Below, piece after piece: positions 25,981 through 34,829 of a stretch of DNA of 64,000 nt (position 1 is its first letter; every line of letters begins with the position of its first letter). The translations under genes were made by a program, and so were the position numbers. Origin of the DNA: Pararhodobacter sp. SW119 (GTDB lineage: Bacteria; Pseudomonadota; Alphaproteobacteria; Rhodobacterales; Rhodobacteraceae); the NCBI RefSeq assembly GCF_017811755.1, contig NZ_JADDJF010000002.1, forward strand, positions 175,679 to 239,678. Reading direction: 5' to 3'. Below the pieces are notes generated by a model, which saw only the letters and a list, made by a program, of their open reading frames with translations, had not been told where the DNA came from and made no database searches.

Positions 25981-27138
25981 ATGGGCGAACAAGATCAGAC
26001 TGCGGTGATCCTCGTTGCTGCAGGGCGCGGCACGCGCATGGGCGAGGGCACCGCAAAGCAGTGGCGCCCACTCGCCGGCCGGACGGTACTTGGCCAAACC
26101 GCGGCGGCGTTCCGTACAGCCGGGCTCGACCGTCTTCTTGCGGTGATACGGCCCGAGGACGCCGGTCACATTGCGCCCATCGGACTGCCCTGGGTCGCCG
26201 GGGGCGAAACCCGGACCGAGTCGGTGCGCGCCGCGCTCGAACACCTTGCCGCCGATCCGCCGGCACGGGTGCTGATCCATGACGGCGCCCGTCCTCTGGT
26301 CACGACCGCCGTCATCACCGCCGTGCTTGAAGCGCTCAGGTCCAGCCCCGCCGCCGCCCCCGCCCTGCCGGTGACGGATGCCCTCTGGCGCGCAGATGCG
26401 GATCGCGTGACCGGCACTGTCCCGCGCGACGGACTGTTTCGCGCCCAGACACCGCAGGGCTTTGCCTTCGACGCGATCCTTCGCGCCTACCGGGCGCATC
26501 CCGGGCCGGCCGATGACGACGTCGCCGTGGCCCGCGCCGCCGGTCTTGACGTGACCATCACCGAGGGGGATCAAGACAATCTGAAACTGACCAGGCCCGC
26601 CGATTTCGTGCGCGCCGAAGCGATCCTGGCCAGACCCCTCAGGACGGAGGACGCGCCCGTGGACATCCGCACCGGCAACGGTTTCGACGTGCATCGCTTC
26701 GGGCCGGGCGACGCCGTCTGGCTTTGCGGAGTCAAGGTCCCGCACGACCGTGCGCTGCAGGGCCATTCGGACGCGGACGTCGGCATGCACGCGCTGACCG
26801 ACGCAATCTACGGCGCGCTGTCCGAAGGCGATATCGGGCGACATTTCCCGCCAAGCGACCCACAATGGAAAGGTGCCGAAAGCCGCATCTTCCTGCGCCA
26901 CGCGACAGAGCGCGTCACCGCGCGCGGCTTTCGACTGACCCACGCGGATGTCACGCTGATCTGCGAACGCCCGAAGATCGGCCCGCATGCCGATGCCATG
27001 CGCGAAGCACTTGCCGCTATCCTCGGGGTGGAAGCCGCGCGCCTCTCGGTCAAGGCCACGACCTCGGAACGGCTTGGCTTCACCGGGCGCGAGGAAGGAA
27101 TCGCCGCCCTCGCCACTGCGACCCTGGTGGCGCCATGA
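25981..27138 (+). CDS. ispDF: bifunctional IspD/IspF isoprenoid enzyme
   Basis: A 385-residue fusion of two non-mevalonate pathway enzymes. IspD (CDP-ME synthase) spans about 1-220: [23 protein letters not shown] binds CTP, with [11 protein letters not shown] and [10 protein letters not shown]. IspF (MECDP synthase) spans about 227-385: [15 protein letters not shown] and [16 protein letters not shown] supply the zinc ligands, and [17 protein letters not shown] closes the site. The fusion is typical of alphaproteobacteria; IspE is not here. It starts a three-gene operon with pgpA and pncC, each joined by an ATGA overlap. Confidence 0.97.
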   Translation: MGEQDQTAVILVAAGRGTRMGEGTAKQWRPLAGRTVLGQTAAAFRTAGLDRLLAVIRPEDAGHIAPIGLPWVAGGETRTESVRAALEHLAADPPARVLIHDGARPLVTTAVITAVLEALRSSPAAAPALPVTDALWRADADRVTGTVPRDGLFRAQTPQGFAFDAILRAYRAHPGPADDDVAVARAAGLDVTITEGDQDNLKLTRPADFVRAEAILARPLRTEDAPVDIRTGNGFDVHRFGPGDAVWLCGVKVPHDRALQGHSDADVGMHALTDAIYGALSEGDIGRHFPPSDPQWKGAESRIFLRHATERVTARGFRLTHADVTLICERPKIGPHADAMREALAAILGVEAARLSVKATTSERLGFTGREEGIAALATATLVAP

Positions 27139-27629
27139 CCGCGACGCGGGTCATCGCGATCTGGTTCGGCGCAGGGCTCTTGCGTCCGGCACCGGGCACC
27201 TGGGGCACGCTGGCGGCACTGCCGTTCGTCTGGGCGATGCATATGATGGGCGGCTTCGTTCTGGTCGCGCTGGCCACGGTCGTGATCTTTGCGGTCGGCT
27301 GGTGGGCCGCCATCGCCGAAACCCGCGGCGGTAGCGACCCCGACCCTTCCGAGATCGTCGTGGACGAGGTCGCGGGCATGTTCCTCGCGCTTTGGCCGGT
27401 CTCACTCGGCGCACAGATGGCCGGCGCCGATATCCTGCGCCTCTGGCCCGGCTGGGTCCTGGCGTTCATCGCTTTTCGCCTGTTCGACATCTGGAAACCC
27501 GGCCCGATCGGATGGGTCGACCGTTGGCACACCCCGCTCGGCCTGATGCTGGACGACATCCTTGCCGGGCTTTGCGCGGTACTCGTCGTCGCGGTCGCCG
27601 CGACATTTGCTCACCTGGTGCTTATATGA
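27135..27629 (+). CDS. pgpA: phosphatidylglycerophosphatase A
   Basis: A 164-residue inner-membrane phosphatase that converts phosphatidylglycerol phosphate to phosphatidylglycerol. The PgpA pattern is clear: [19 protein letters not shown] near the N-terminus, [14 protein letters not shown] (acidic metal-binding site), [15 protein letters not shown] and [11 protein letters not shown], with about four membrane helices. The ATG overlaps the ispDF stop (ATGA), and its own stop overlaps the next start in the same way, so all three are translationally coupled. Confidence 0.95.
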   Translation: MTATRVIAIWFGAGLLRPAPGTWGTLAALPFVWAMHMMGGFVLVALATVVIFAVGWWAAIAETRGGSDPDPSEIVVDEVAGMFLALWPVSLGAQMAGADILRLWPGWVLAFIAFRLFDIWKPGPIGWVDRWHTPLGLMLDDILAGLCAVLVVAVAATFAHLVLI

Positions 27630-28111
27630 GCCGGCTGGCCCACCAGATCCTTTCTCAAGGCCGGGCGCGGAGCGCCCTGATCGCAACGGCCGAGAGCTGC
27701 ACGGGCGGGATGGTCGGCGCCGCACTGACGGACCTGCCCGGATCTTCGGACGTCTATATCGGTGGATTCATAACTTACTCCAATGACTTGAAGCGCGATC
27801 TTCTGAATGTCTCCGAAGCGACACTGGCGCAGCATGGCGCGGTGTCGGAACCCGTGGCGCAGGAAATGGCCACCGGCGCCCGGATGCGGACCGGCGCCAG
27901 CCATGCGGTGGCGATCACCGGCATCGCCGGCCCAGGCGGGTCCGAGTTCAAGCCCGAAGGGCGGGTCTGCTTCGCCGTCGCCTCGCCCGCTGGCATCACG
28001 AGTGAAACGGTGGATTTCGGCGCTCTCGGCCGCGACCCCGTGCGGCGCGCGGCCCGCGACCATGCGCTGCTGTTGCTGGCGCGCGCGCTGGCCGCTCAGC
28101 CCTCTCCGTAA
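27626..28111 (+). CDS. pncC: nicotinamide-nucleotide amidohydrolase (CinA C-terminal domain type)
   Basis: A 161-residue stand-alone CinA C-terminal domain. Such proteins deamidate NMN to nicotinate mononucleotide, recycling NAD by-products made by DNA ligase. Motifs: ATAESCTGGMVGAALTDLPGSSDVYIGGFITYSN, GAVSEPVAQEMA and AITGIAGPGGSEFKPEGRVCF. The N-terminal MoCF-like domain of full CinA is absent, which is usual in proteobacteria. The last 16 nt overlap the end of convergent ratA. Confidence 0.93.
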   Translation: MSRLAHQILSQGRARSALIATAESCTGGMVGAALTDLPGSSDVYIGGFITYSNDLKRDLLNVSEATLAQHGAVSEPVAQEMATGARMRTGASHAVAITGIAGPGGSEFKPEGRVCFAVASPAGITSETVDFGALGRDPVRRAARDHALLLLARALAAQPSP

Positions 28112-28560
28112 AGCGCGCGCGCCCGGCGGTCGAATGCGGTCACGACGCGGCGCATCGCTTCGTCGAAGACGACGCCGATGATCTTCTGCAACAGCGCGTT
28201 CCGAAACTCGAAATCGACATGAAAGTGCACCTCGCAGCCGCCCTCGGGCCGGTCCTGAATGTCCCACGACGATTGCAGGTACTTGAACGGCCCGTCCAGA
28301 TACTCGGTCTCGATCCGCCGCTCGGCCGGCAGCAGCGTCACGCGCGATCCGAACCGTTCGCGAAATACCTTGAACGAGATCACCAGATCGGCCTCCATCA
28401 CCTCGGCCCCCTCCGAGCGGTCGGGCAGGGGCTCGACCTTCCGGATCCGCGCCGCCGCTGTCCAGGGCAGGAATTCGGGATAGCGCGCCACGTCCGCCAC
28501 CAGATCGTAGATCTGGCGGGCGGTGTAGGGCAGCTTGCGGTTTTCGCTATGGCGGGGCAT
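28096..28560 (-). CDS. ratA: RatA/Coq10-family START-domain protein
   Basis: A 154-residue member of the polyketide cyclase/START family that includes bacterial RatA and mitochondrial Coq10. Signature: [19 protein letters not shown], then [18 protein letters not shown] and [29 protein letters not shown]. Coq10 relatives bind ubiquinone and help its delivery to the respiratory chain; RatA in E. coli was described as a ribosome-binding anti-association factor. The Coq10-type role is more likely in alphaproteobacteria. ATG at 28560 follows AGAGGT. Convergent overlap of 16 nt with pncC; divergent from hpt. Confidence 0.9.
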   Translation of the reverse strand: MPRHSENRKLPYTARQIYDLVADVARYPEFLPWTAAARIRKVEPLPDRSEGAEVMEADLVISFKVFRERFGSRVTLLPAERRIETEYLDGPFKYLQSSWDIQDRPEGGCEVHFHVDFEFRNALLQKIIGVVFDEAMRRVVTAFDRRARALYGEG

Positions 28561-28655
28561 CCGCGACCTCTGGTCAGCACGCCTGCCTTTTCGTAAAGTC
28601 GCGCCCAAATGACAAGAGGCCCCGTCCCGCCACGGCGCCCGACCCGGAGACGCGG

Positions 28656-29192
28656 ATGAGCGAGCGGACATATGTCATCGACCAGATGATCTCGGCCAAG
28701 TCCATTGCCGCACGGGTCGAGGCGCTTGCAGCGGAGATCACGCGCGCCTTCAAGGGAACGGAAAAGCTGGTGGTCGTAGGCCTGTTGCGCGGCTCCTTCG
28801 TCTTCATCGCCGATCTCGTGCGCGAACTCGATCTGCCGGTGGAGGTCGATTTCCTCGAAGCCTCCAGCTACGGCGACGCCATGCATTCCTCGCGCGAGGT
28901 GCGCATCCTCAAGGATCTGCGCAGCGAAATCGCCGGGCGCGACGTGCTTCTGGTCGAGGATATCGTCGACACCGGCTTTACGCTTCATCACGTCAAGAAC
29001 CTGCTGCAAAGCCGCGAGCCGCGACGGCTGGAGGTCTGCGCGCTGCTCGACAAGCCCTCGCGCCGTGAGGTCGAGATCAAGGCCACCTGGACCGGGTTCG
29101 AGATCCCGGATGAATTCGTCGTCGGCTACGGCATCGATTTCGCCCAGCGAGACCGCAACCTGCCGTATATCGGCAAGGTCCGCTTCGTCTAG
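28656..29192 (+). CDS. hpt: hypoxanthine phosphoribosyltransferase
   Basis: A 178-residue purine salvage enzyme making IMP or GMP from hypoxanthine or guanine and PRPP. The PRPP motif is [17 protein letters not shown] (about 97-113); [19 protein letters not shown] and the flexible loop EASSYGD are typical. The C-terminal [21 protein letters not shown] is strongly conserved in HPRTs. ATG follows GGAGACGCGG. Divergent from ratA, with the unknown 316-residue gene 37 nt downstream. Confidence 0.96.
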   Translation: MSERTYVIDQMISAKSIAARVEALAAEITRAFKGTEKLVVVGLLRGSFVFIADLVRELDLPVEVDFLEASSYGDAMHSSREVRILKDLRSEIAGRDVLLVEDIVDTGFTLHHVKNLLQSREPRRLEVCALLDKPSRREVEIKATWTGFEIPDEFVVGYGIDFAQRDRNLPYIGKVRFV

Positions 29193-29229
29193 ACCCGCGC
29201 GCCCCGGCCCCGCGCGAGGAGGCGCAGCA

Positions 29230-30180
29230 ATGCCAACCGTACCGCGCGACCGCTACAGCGCCGAAGGGGCGAAAAGCGTCGACGACTGGCGCGCCCATCT
29301 CGACCGGATCGGCGAGGAGGCGGGCTATTTCGAACCCATCGGCGCAAGACACCACACCTTCTTCAACGACCTCGCCCCGGTGCTGCTGGTCAGCTTCGAG
29401 GAATTGTCGAGCCTGCGCGACGCCGCCGCCGACCAGATGCCGCTGGGCTACCGGGTCGCGTCGGCGCGGGGCTGGTCCAGCCTGACGATCATCGCCGACG
29501 GCGCCAGCTGGTTTCGCGACCGGCATCTCTGGGGCTATTTCGACCGCCTGATCGACGAGGGTTTTTTCGAGGATTTCGACCGCGTCGCGTTCTACGGGGC
29601 GGGGATGGGCGGCTATGCGGCCTCGGCCTATGCCGTTGTCGCCCCCGGTTGCCGCGTGCTGGCACTGGCGCCGCGCGCGACGCTCGACCCCGCCACGGCC
29701 CCCTGGGACCGGCGCGACCTGACGGCGCGGCGGCTCGACTTCCGGTCGCGCTACGGCTTTGCGCCCGACATGGTGGCGGGGACCGAGGCAACCTTCCTGA
29801 TCCACGATCCCCTGCAGGCCCTCGATGCCGCCCATGCGGCGCTCTTCCGGGGTCCACAGGTCACGCATTTGCGCGCCCGGCATATCGGCCCCGATCCCGC
29901 GGCGGCGCTGTCCCGGCTCGACCTGCTCGTCCCGCTGATCGAGGCGGTGGTCGACGGGACGATCTCGGCGGCGCTCTTTCACCGGCTGTCGCGCGCGCGC
30001 CGGGATGATCCGGCCTGGCTGGGCCGTCTGGCCGCGCGCGCGCAGGCGACCGGCGGCGCGGTCCGGCTGGCGCGGGCTTGCCGCGCGGCGCTTGCCCGCT
30101 CGGACCACCCGCGCCTGCGGCTTCTGTTGGCCGAGGCGGAGGCCGAAATCGAGACCGAGTCCGACGGCGGACGCGCCTGA
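29230..30180 (+). CDS. Rhodobacterales protein with hydrolase-like fold lacking nucleophile
   Basis: A 316-residue protein whose function I do not know. Similar proteins in this order are sometimes labelled phosphoadenosine phosphosulfate reductase, for which I see no motif. Residues about 115-135 read FYGAGMGGYAASAYAVVAPG, resembling the nucleophile elbow of alpha/beta hydrolase-fold proteins (typically YGSSMGGY), but the Ser is replaced by Gly. WFRDRHLWGYFDRLIDEGFFEDF precedes it. The C-terminal 70 residues are Arg/Ala-rich helices ending in an acidic tail. ATG follows a strong GAGGAGG. It lies between hpt and pyrC on the same strand. Confidence 0.7.
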   Translation: MPTVPRDRYSAEGAKSVDDWRAHLDRIGEEAGYFEPIGARHHTFFNDLAPVLLVSFEELSSLRDAAADQMPLGYRVASARGWSSLTIIADGASWFRDRHLWGYFDRLIDEGFFEDFDRVAFYGAGMGGYAASAYAVVAPGCRVLALAPRATLDPATAPWDRRDLTARRLDFRSRYGFAPDMVAGTEATFLIHDPLQALDAAHAALFRGPQVTHLRARHIGPDPAAALSRLDLLVPLIEAVVDGTISAALFHRLSRARRDDPAWLGRLAARAQATGGAVRLARACRAALARSDHPRLRLLLAEAEAEIETESDGGRA

Positions 30181-30221
30181 TCCCCCTTCACAGACCCACG
30201 CGCGGCGGCTAGAGGCAGGGC

Positions 30222-31265
30222 ATGCAACGCACGCTCACGCTCACCCGTCCCGACGACTTTCACCTGCATCTGCGCGATGGCGCCATGCTGACCGGGATCG
30301 CGCCGGAATCGGCGCGCGATTTCGCCCGCGCGATCATCATGCCCAACCTGGTGCCCCCGGTCGTGACCGGTGCGCAGGCTCAGGCCTATCGCGAGCGTAT
30401 CCGCACCGCCCTGCCCGGCGCGGATTTCACCCCGCTGATGACGCTCTATCTGACCGAGGCAAGCGATTCGGCCGATATCGTCGCGGCGCACCGGGCGGGG
30501 ATCATCCATGCGGTGAAGCTCTATCCCGCCGGGGCGACCACGAATTCCGACTCCGGCGTGGGCGATTTCGACCGGGTGCGCGCCACCTTCGAGGCGATGG
30601 CCGAGGCCGGCGTGCCGCTCTGCGTGCATGGCGAGGTCACCGACGCCGATATCGACATCTTCGACCGGGAGGCGGTGTTCATCGACCGGGTGCTGGACCC
30701 GATCCGGCGCGCGGTGCCGGGGTTGCGGGTGATCATGGAGCATGTGACGACCGCCGATGCCGTCGCCTATGTGCGCGGCGCCGACCGCGGGCTGGGCGCG
30801 ACGATCACCACGCATCACCTGATCATCAACCGCAACCATATCCTGGCCGGCGGCATCCGGCCGCATTACTACTGCCTGCCGGTCGCCAAGCGCGAGACGC
30901 ATCGCCAAGCGCTGCTCAAGGCCGCGACCTCGGGCGATGCGCGGTTCTTTCTGGGCACCGACAGCGCGCCGCATGCCGACCCGGCCAAGGAGGCCGCCTG
31001 CGGCTGCGCGGGCTGCTTCACGGCGACGAACACGATGCCGGTCCTGGCCGAGGTGTTCGAACGCGCCGGGGCGCTGGACCGGCTGGAGGCTTTCGTCGCG
31101 CATCACGGCGCTGATTTCTACGGGCTACCGCGGAACGCCGGCCAGCTGACGCTGGAACGGCAGGACGCGCCGGTACGCTTCCCCGAGAAGATCGAAACCG
31201 GCGCCGGGCCGGTCACCGTGTTCGACCCCGGCTTTCCGGTGCACTGGCGCGTGGCCGCCGGCTAA
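30222..31265 (+). CDS. pyrC: dihydroorotase, class II
   Basis: A 347-residue zinc enzyme of de novo pyrimidine synthesis that cyclises carbamoyl-aspartate to dihydroorotate. Metal ligands: HLHLRDG (14-20), the carboxylated Lys in [35 protein letters not shown] and the Asp in LGTDSAPH. Length and motif set match the E. coli-type PyrC rather than the larger type. The short GGCAGGGC upstream is a modest ribosome site. pyrE, which often follows in other Rhodobacterales, is absent here; instead a family I repeat and the convergent amidase follow. Confidence 0.97.
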   Translation: MQRTLTLTRPDDFHLHLRDGAMLTGIAPESARDFARAIIMPNLVPPVVTGAQAQAYRERIRTALPGADFTPLMTLYLTEASDSADIVAAHRAGIIHAVKLYPAGATTNSDSGVGDFDRVRATFEAMAEAGVPLCVHGEVTDADIDIFDREAVFIDRVLDPIRRAVPGLRVIMEHVTTADAVAYVRGADRGLGATITTHHLIINRNHILAGGIRPHYYCLPVAKRETHRQALLKAATSGDARFFLGTDSAPHADPAKEAACGCAGCFTATNTMPVLAEVFERAGALDRLEAFVAHHGADFYGLPRNAGQLTLERQDAPVRFPEKIETGAGPVTVFDPGFPVHWRVAAG

Positions 31266-31291
31266 AGGGGCGCCGCGAGGGCGAAACGAGA

Positions 31292-31372
31292 AAGTGCGCA
31301 CGCGTGCGCACTTCCGTAAGGAAGTGATATGTCTATAAAAATCGACGCAGTTAACCGCAATGAAACTTTCGC
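31292..31372 (-). repeat. dispersed convergent-gap element, family I, copy 2 (inverted)
   Basis: On the minus strand the 34-bp core runs 31372 to 31339 (GCGAAAGTTTC at one end, GGTTAACTGCG in the middle, GATTT at the other), a 25-nt AT-rich spacer follows, then a perfect 22-bp palindrome at 31292-31313 (half-site AAGTGCGCACG). This is the longest of the three palindromes. Gap between convergent pyrC and the amidase gene. A short open frame starting at 31329 reads through it but is not credible. Confidence 0.82.
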
Positions 31373-31414
31373 CCGGAGCCGCGCAAGGCGCAGGCGCAGG
31401 CCGTGTGGCGGGGG

Positions 31415-32830
31415 TCAGACGCCCGGCGGCGGGCGGCGGTTCGGCCAGTCGGTCGCGCGATGCCAGGCCTGCGCAAGCTGCAGCACCGCCGCATCCGCGC
31501 CATGCGCGCCGATCAGTTGCAGGCCCATCGGCAGACCGTTCGCACCGAACCCCGCGGGGACCGAGATCGCCGGCAGGCCGATCAGGCTGGCCGGGATCAT
31601 CACCTCCATCCAGCGGTGATAGGTGTCCATCGCGTGCCCCGCGACCTCGGTCGGGTATTCCTGATCGAGCGGGAAGGGCCAGACCTGCGCCGTCGGCAGC
31701 GCGATCACGTCATGGGTCTGAAACAGCGCATCGGCGCGCGCGTACCATTGCGACCGGGTCAGGCTGGCGGCCTCGACCGCCGCCAGGGTCAGGTTGCGGC
31801 CCTGCTCGATCTCCCACAGCGCGGTGGCCTTCAGGCGGGGCCGGTGGCCCGGATCGTCGTAGAGTTGCCCCAGACGCGCGGCATTGGCGAAGGCGCGCAG
31901 ATCCAGCCAGGATTGCCAGAGCGCGTCGCGGTCGAAGGGCGGATCGATCGCCTCGACAGTGACGCCCAGGTCGGCAAAGCCCGCCAGTGCGGTTTCACAC
32001 AGATCCAGAATGCCCGGCTCGAACGGGAAGGCGCCGCCCCAGTCGCGCGCCCAAGCGATCCGGCGGCCTGCGACCGGCGCGTCGATGTCAGGCAGGCTTG
32101 CGACTTTCGGCAGGCAGAAGGGCGCACCCGCCACCGGACCGGCCTGCACGTCCAGCAGTGCCGCGAGGTCCCTCGGGCTGCGCGCCATCGGCCCGTTGGT
32201 CGACAGTTTGTGCAGGTAGGTCTCGCCCTCGGGCCAATCGGGCACGCGGCCCCAGCTGGGGCGCATCCCGTAGACATTGTTCCAGCCCGCCGGGTTGCGC
32301 AGGCTGCCCATCATGTCGGAGCCGTCGGCAACCGGCAGCATCCGCAGCGCCAGCGCCACCGCCGCCCCGCCCGAGGACCCGCCGCAGGTGCGCCCGGCGT
32401 CATAGGCATTGCCCGTTGTGCCGTGAACCGGGTTGAAGGTGTTGCTGCCCAGCCCGAACTCGGGCGTGTTGGTCTTGCCGATGACGATGGCGCCCGCCGC
32501 CTTCATCCGCGAGACATGCAGCGAATCGCGCTGCGCCACCTGCCCCGCCAGCACGGGCGAGCCCTTGGAGGTCGGCAGACCCTCGGCATCCGCCAGATCC
32601 TTGATCGCCACCGGCAGGCCATGCAGCCAGCCCTTGCGCGGCGCCGCGTCGGCGGCGCGCGCCTCGGCGAGCAGCGCCTCCGCGTCGCGCAGCGACACGA
32701 TCGCATTGGCCGGCCCGTTCAGCCGCTCGATCTGCTGAAGCGTCGCGCGCATCAGTTCCTCGGCGCCGATCTCGCCCCCCTCCAGCGCGAGCGCCTGATC
32801 GAGCGCGTCGCGTGCCAGTATCCCGTCCAT
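31415..32830 (-). CDS. amidase-signature family hydrolase
   Basis: A 471-residue amidase-signature enzyme. The Ser-cisSer-Lys triad is visible: Lys in HGLPVAIKDLADAEG, and the GGSSGGAAVALALRMLPVADGSDMMGSLRNP signature region, read in two parts (GGSSGGAAVAL and DGSDMMGSLRNPA). GKTNTPEFGLGSNTFN and GPMARSPRDLAALL are typical of the indoleacetamide hydrolase/amidase group. The substrate is not predictable. ATG at 32830 follows AGGAC. It lies 70 nt downstream of potD across a 10-bp hairpin, so it is probably the last gene of the transport operon, perhaps at reduced expression. Confidence 0.9.
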   Translation of the reverse strand: MDGILARDALDQALALEGGEIGAEELMRATLQQIERLNGPANAIVSLRDAEALLAEARAADAAPRKGWLHGLPVAIKDLADAEGLPTSKGSPVLAGQVAQRDSLHVSRMKAAGAIVIGKTNTPEFGLGSNTFNPVHGTTGNAYDAGRTCGGSSGGAAVALALRMLPVADGSDMMGSLRNPAGWNNVYGMRPSWGRVPDWPEGETYLHKLSTNGPMARSPRDLAALLDVQAGPVAGAPFCLPKVASLPDIDAPVAGRRIAWARDWGGAFPFEPGILDLCETALAGFADLGVTVEAIDPPFDRDALWQSWLDLRAFANAARLGQLYDDPGHRPRLKATALWEIEQGRNLTLAAVEAASLTRSQWYARADALFQTHDVIALPTAQVWPFPLDQEYPTEVAGHAMDTYHRWMEVMIPASLIGLPAISVPAGFGANGLPMGLQLIGAHGADAAVLQLAQAWHRATDWPNRRPPPGV

Positions 32831-32855
32831 GTCCTGCCCCTTCCTCACAATCGAA

Positions 32856-32879
32856 GGGAGGGGGCGCAGGCCCCCTCCC
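32856..32879 (-). terminator. intercistronic hairpin between potD and the amidase gene
   Basis: A perfect 10-bp inverted repeat (GGGAGGGGGC, loop GCAG, GCCCCCTCCC) starting 21 nt past the potD stop. On the transcribed strand it is followed by TTCGATTGT, a poor U-tract. This may be a partial terminator or an mRNA stabiliser, which is common behind periplasmic binding protein genes that need higher expression than their neighbours. Confidence 0.6.
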
Positions 32880-32900
32880 CGGTCGATATTCACGCAGCGC

Positions 32901-33932
32901 TTACTGAAGCAGTTCGGTCCAGATCTGCGCGTGGATGTCGTTGATCTCTTGCGGGCAGGCCTGACCGAAGCGACCGGCCGCGACCAGTTCCTCGGGCACG
33001 TTTATCTCCGGCGCCTCGCGCATCACCTCGTCCATGTATTCCTCAGACCCGGTGATGCCGTTGGCGTAGCGCGCGAAGTTCGAGATCAGCGCGGCGTTTT
33101 CCGGCTGCAGCACGAAGTTGACGAAGCGCATCGCGTTCTCGGTGTTCTGCGCATCGGCCAGCACCATCAGGTTGTCCATCCAGATCGGATAGCCGGTGCG
33201 CGGATAGCCGTAGGCGAAATCCTCGTTCTGCAGGCGCACGCGCATGCTGGCGCCGTTCCAGTAGATGCCGGCATCAAGATCGCCCGCGGCGTAGCTGTCG
33301 ACCGTGCCGTAATCCAAGGCCAGCCAGTGCGGTTTCGCGGCCATCAGATTGTCGCGTACCTGCCGCAGCACGTCCATGTCGGTAGTGCAGCTGCTGTCGC
33401 CGCCGGCGTGATAGATCGCCATCGACATCACGTCCGACATCTCGGGGATGACGTTGATCCGGCCGCGCAGTTCCTCGGGCGGGTCGAGGATCAGGTCCAG
33501 GTCATTGACATCCCCGCCATAGACCGAGGTGTTGACGATCACGCCCGTCGTACCCCAGGCCCACGGCACCGAATATTCGCGGCCCGGGTCGAAGTCGACA
33601 TCGACCCATTGCGGGGCGATGTTGTCCCGGTCGGTCACGATCTCGGGGTCGAGCGGTTGCACCAGCCCTTCGTCCACCCAGGTCTGGACATAGGTGTTCG
33701 ACGGCACGACCAGGTCGAAACCGTGCCCCCCCTGCCGGATGCGGGCCAGCGCGGTGTCGTTGCTGTCGAAATCGGTCAGGTTGACCTGGATGCCGGTCTC
33801 GGCGGTGAAGCGTTCCAGCAGTTCGGGATGGGTGTAGTTGCCCCAGTTATAGAGGTTCACCACACCCTGCGCTTGCGCGAATCCGGCGGAGGCCAGAAGT
33901 GCCGCAAGGCTGACGGCCAGTGTATTTTTCAT
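32901..33932 (-). CDS. potD: polyamine-type ABC transporter, periplasmic binding protein
   Basis: A 343-residue solute-binding protein with signal peptide MKNTLAVSLAALLASAGFAQA. The mature start VVNLYNWGNYTHPELLERF matches the PotD/PotF group, whose NWxxY residues cradle polyamines; DLVVPSNTYVQTWVDEGL, DPGREYSVPWAWGTTG and DAGIYWNGAS follow the family layout. C-terminal WTELLQ. Spermidine/putrescine binding is the default guess, but close relatives bind other amines and this cannot be settled from sequence. 27 nt after potC. Confidence 0.9.
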   Translation of the reverse strand: MKNTLAVSLAALLASAGFAQAQGVVNLYNWGNYTHPELLERFTAETGIQVNLTDFDSNDTALARIRQGGHGFDLVVPSNTYVQTWVDEGLVQPLDPEIVTDRDNIAPQWVDVDFDPGREYSVPWAWGTTGVIVNTSVYGGDVNDLDLILDPPEELRGRINVIPEMSDVMSMAIYHAGGDSSCTTDMDVLRQVRDNLMAAKPHWLALDYGTVDSYAAGDLDAGIYWNGASMRVRLQNEDFAYGYPRTGYPIWMDNLMVLADAQNTENAMRFVNFVLQPENAALISNFARYANGITGSEEYMDEVMREAPEINVPEELVAAGRFGQACPQEINDIHAQIWTELLQ

Positions 33933-33959
33933 CGTTCTACTCCCTGGTGGTTGATGCTC

Positions 33960-34829
33960 TCACACCCCGCGCTTGCGGGTGATGAGGAAGAAGGCTGTCA
34001 CGATCATCAGAGACAGCGCAAGAAAAAGCGTGGCGATGGCGTTCATCTCGGGCGTGACGGTCCGGCGCAACTGGCCCAGCATGTAGGTCGGCAGCGTGTC
34101 CTGCCCGGCGGATTTCACGAACTCGGTGATCACCACGGTGTCGAGCGAGATGACGAAGCCCAGCATGAAGCCCGCGACGATGCCGGGCACCAGCAGCGGC
34201 AGGGTGATGTAGCGAAAGGCCTGAAAGGGGCTAGCGTAGAGGTCGGCCGCGGCCTTTTCCAGGGTGATGTCCATCGTCTCCAGCCGGGCGCGGATCGGCA
34301 GGTAGGCAAAGGGGATGCAGAACGCGGTGTGCGCGGCCACCAGGTAGCCCATGCCGGTATAGCCCGTCTGCACCTTGATTGCCGCCACGAAGATCAGAAG
34401 CGCGATGCCGGTCACCACCTCGGGCACCATCAGCGGCTGGTTGATCAGCGCGTAGATCATGGTCTGGCCGGGAAAGCGGCTGGTGCGGGTGGTCCCCAGC
34501 GCCGCCAGCGTCGCCAGAAGCGTGGCGATGCCCGACGCCGTCACCGCCAGCCAGAGCGAACGGACCGACACGTCGCGCACCTGCCGGTTGTTGAACGCGG
34601 CCTCGTACCATTGCAGCGAGAAGCCCTCCCAGCGCGCCTGAGACACGCCCTCGTTGAAGGAATAGGCCACCAGGATCACGATCGGCAGGTACAGCATGAC
34701 GAAGGTGAAGATGGCGATGACGCCGAACCCCGGCAGCCGCCGCACCGAATAGTTGCGCCGCCGCGCGGGGCGGGCCGCGTCCGAACCGCCGCGCAGCGCG
34801 CGTTCCGTCCCGGCGGTGACCTCAGCCAC
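33960..34829 (-). CDS. potC: polyamine-type ABC transporter permease (PotC/PotI)
   Basis: A 289-residue permease with about six membrane helices. After a charged 30-residue N-terminus, FVMLYLPIVILVAYSFNE matches PotC/PotI. The EAA loop, which contacts the ATPase, reads LEKAAADLYASPFQAFRYITLPLLVPGI. ISLDTVVITEFVKSAGQDTLPTYMLGQ is characteristic of this permease type. Start overlaps the potB stop by 8 nt, so translation is coupled. Confidence 0.92.
   Translation of the reverse strand: MAEVTAGTERALRGGSDAARPARRRNYSVRRLPGFGVIAIFTFVMLYLPIVILVAYSFNEGVSQARWEGFSLQWYEAAFNNRQVRDVSVRSLWLAVTASGIATLLATLAALGTTRTSRFPGQTMIYALINQPLMVPEVVTGIALLIFVAAIKVQTGYTGMGYLVAAHTAFCIPFAYLPIRARLETMDITLEKAAADLYASPFQAFRYITLPLLVPGIVAGFMLGFVISLDTVVITEFVKSAGQDTLPTYMLGQLRRTVTPEMNAIATLFLALSLMIVTAFFLITRKRGV

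Noticed and set aside
31329..31619. Small open frame starting MSIKIDAVNRNETFA
   Set aside because: It is formed by reading through family I copy 2 into the amidase 3' end in antisense; similar residue strings come from the other copies in any frame, so the likeness reflects DNA repeats and not protein.
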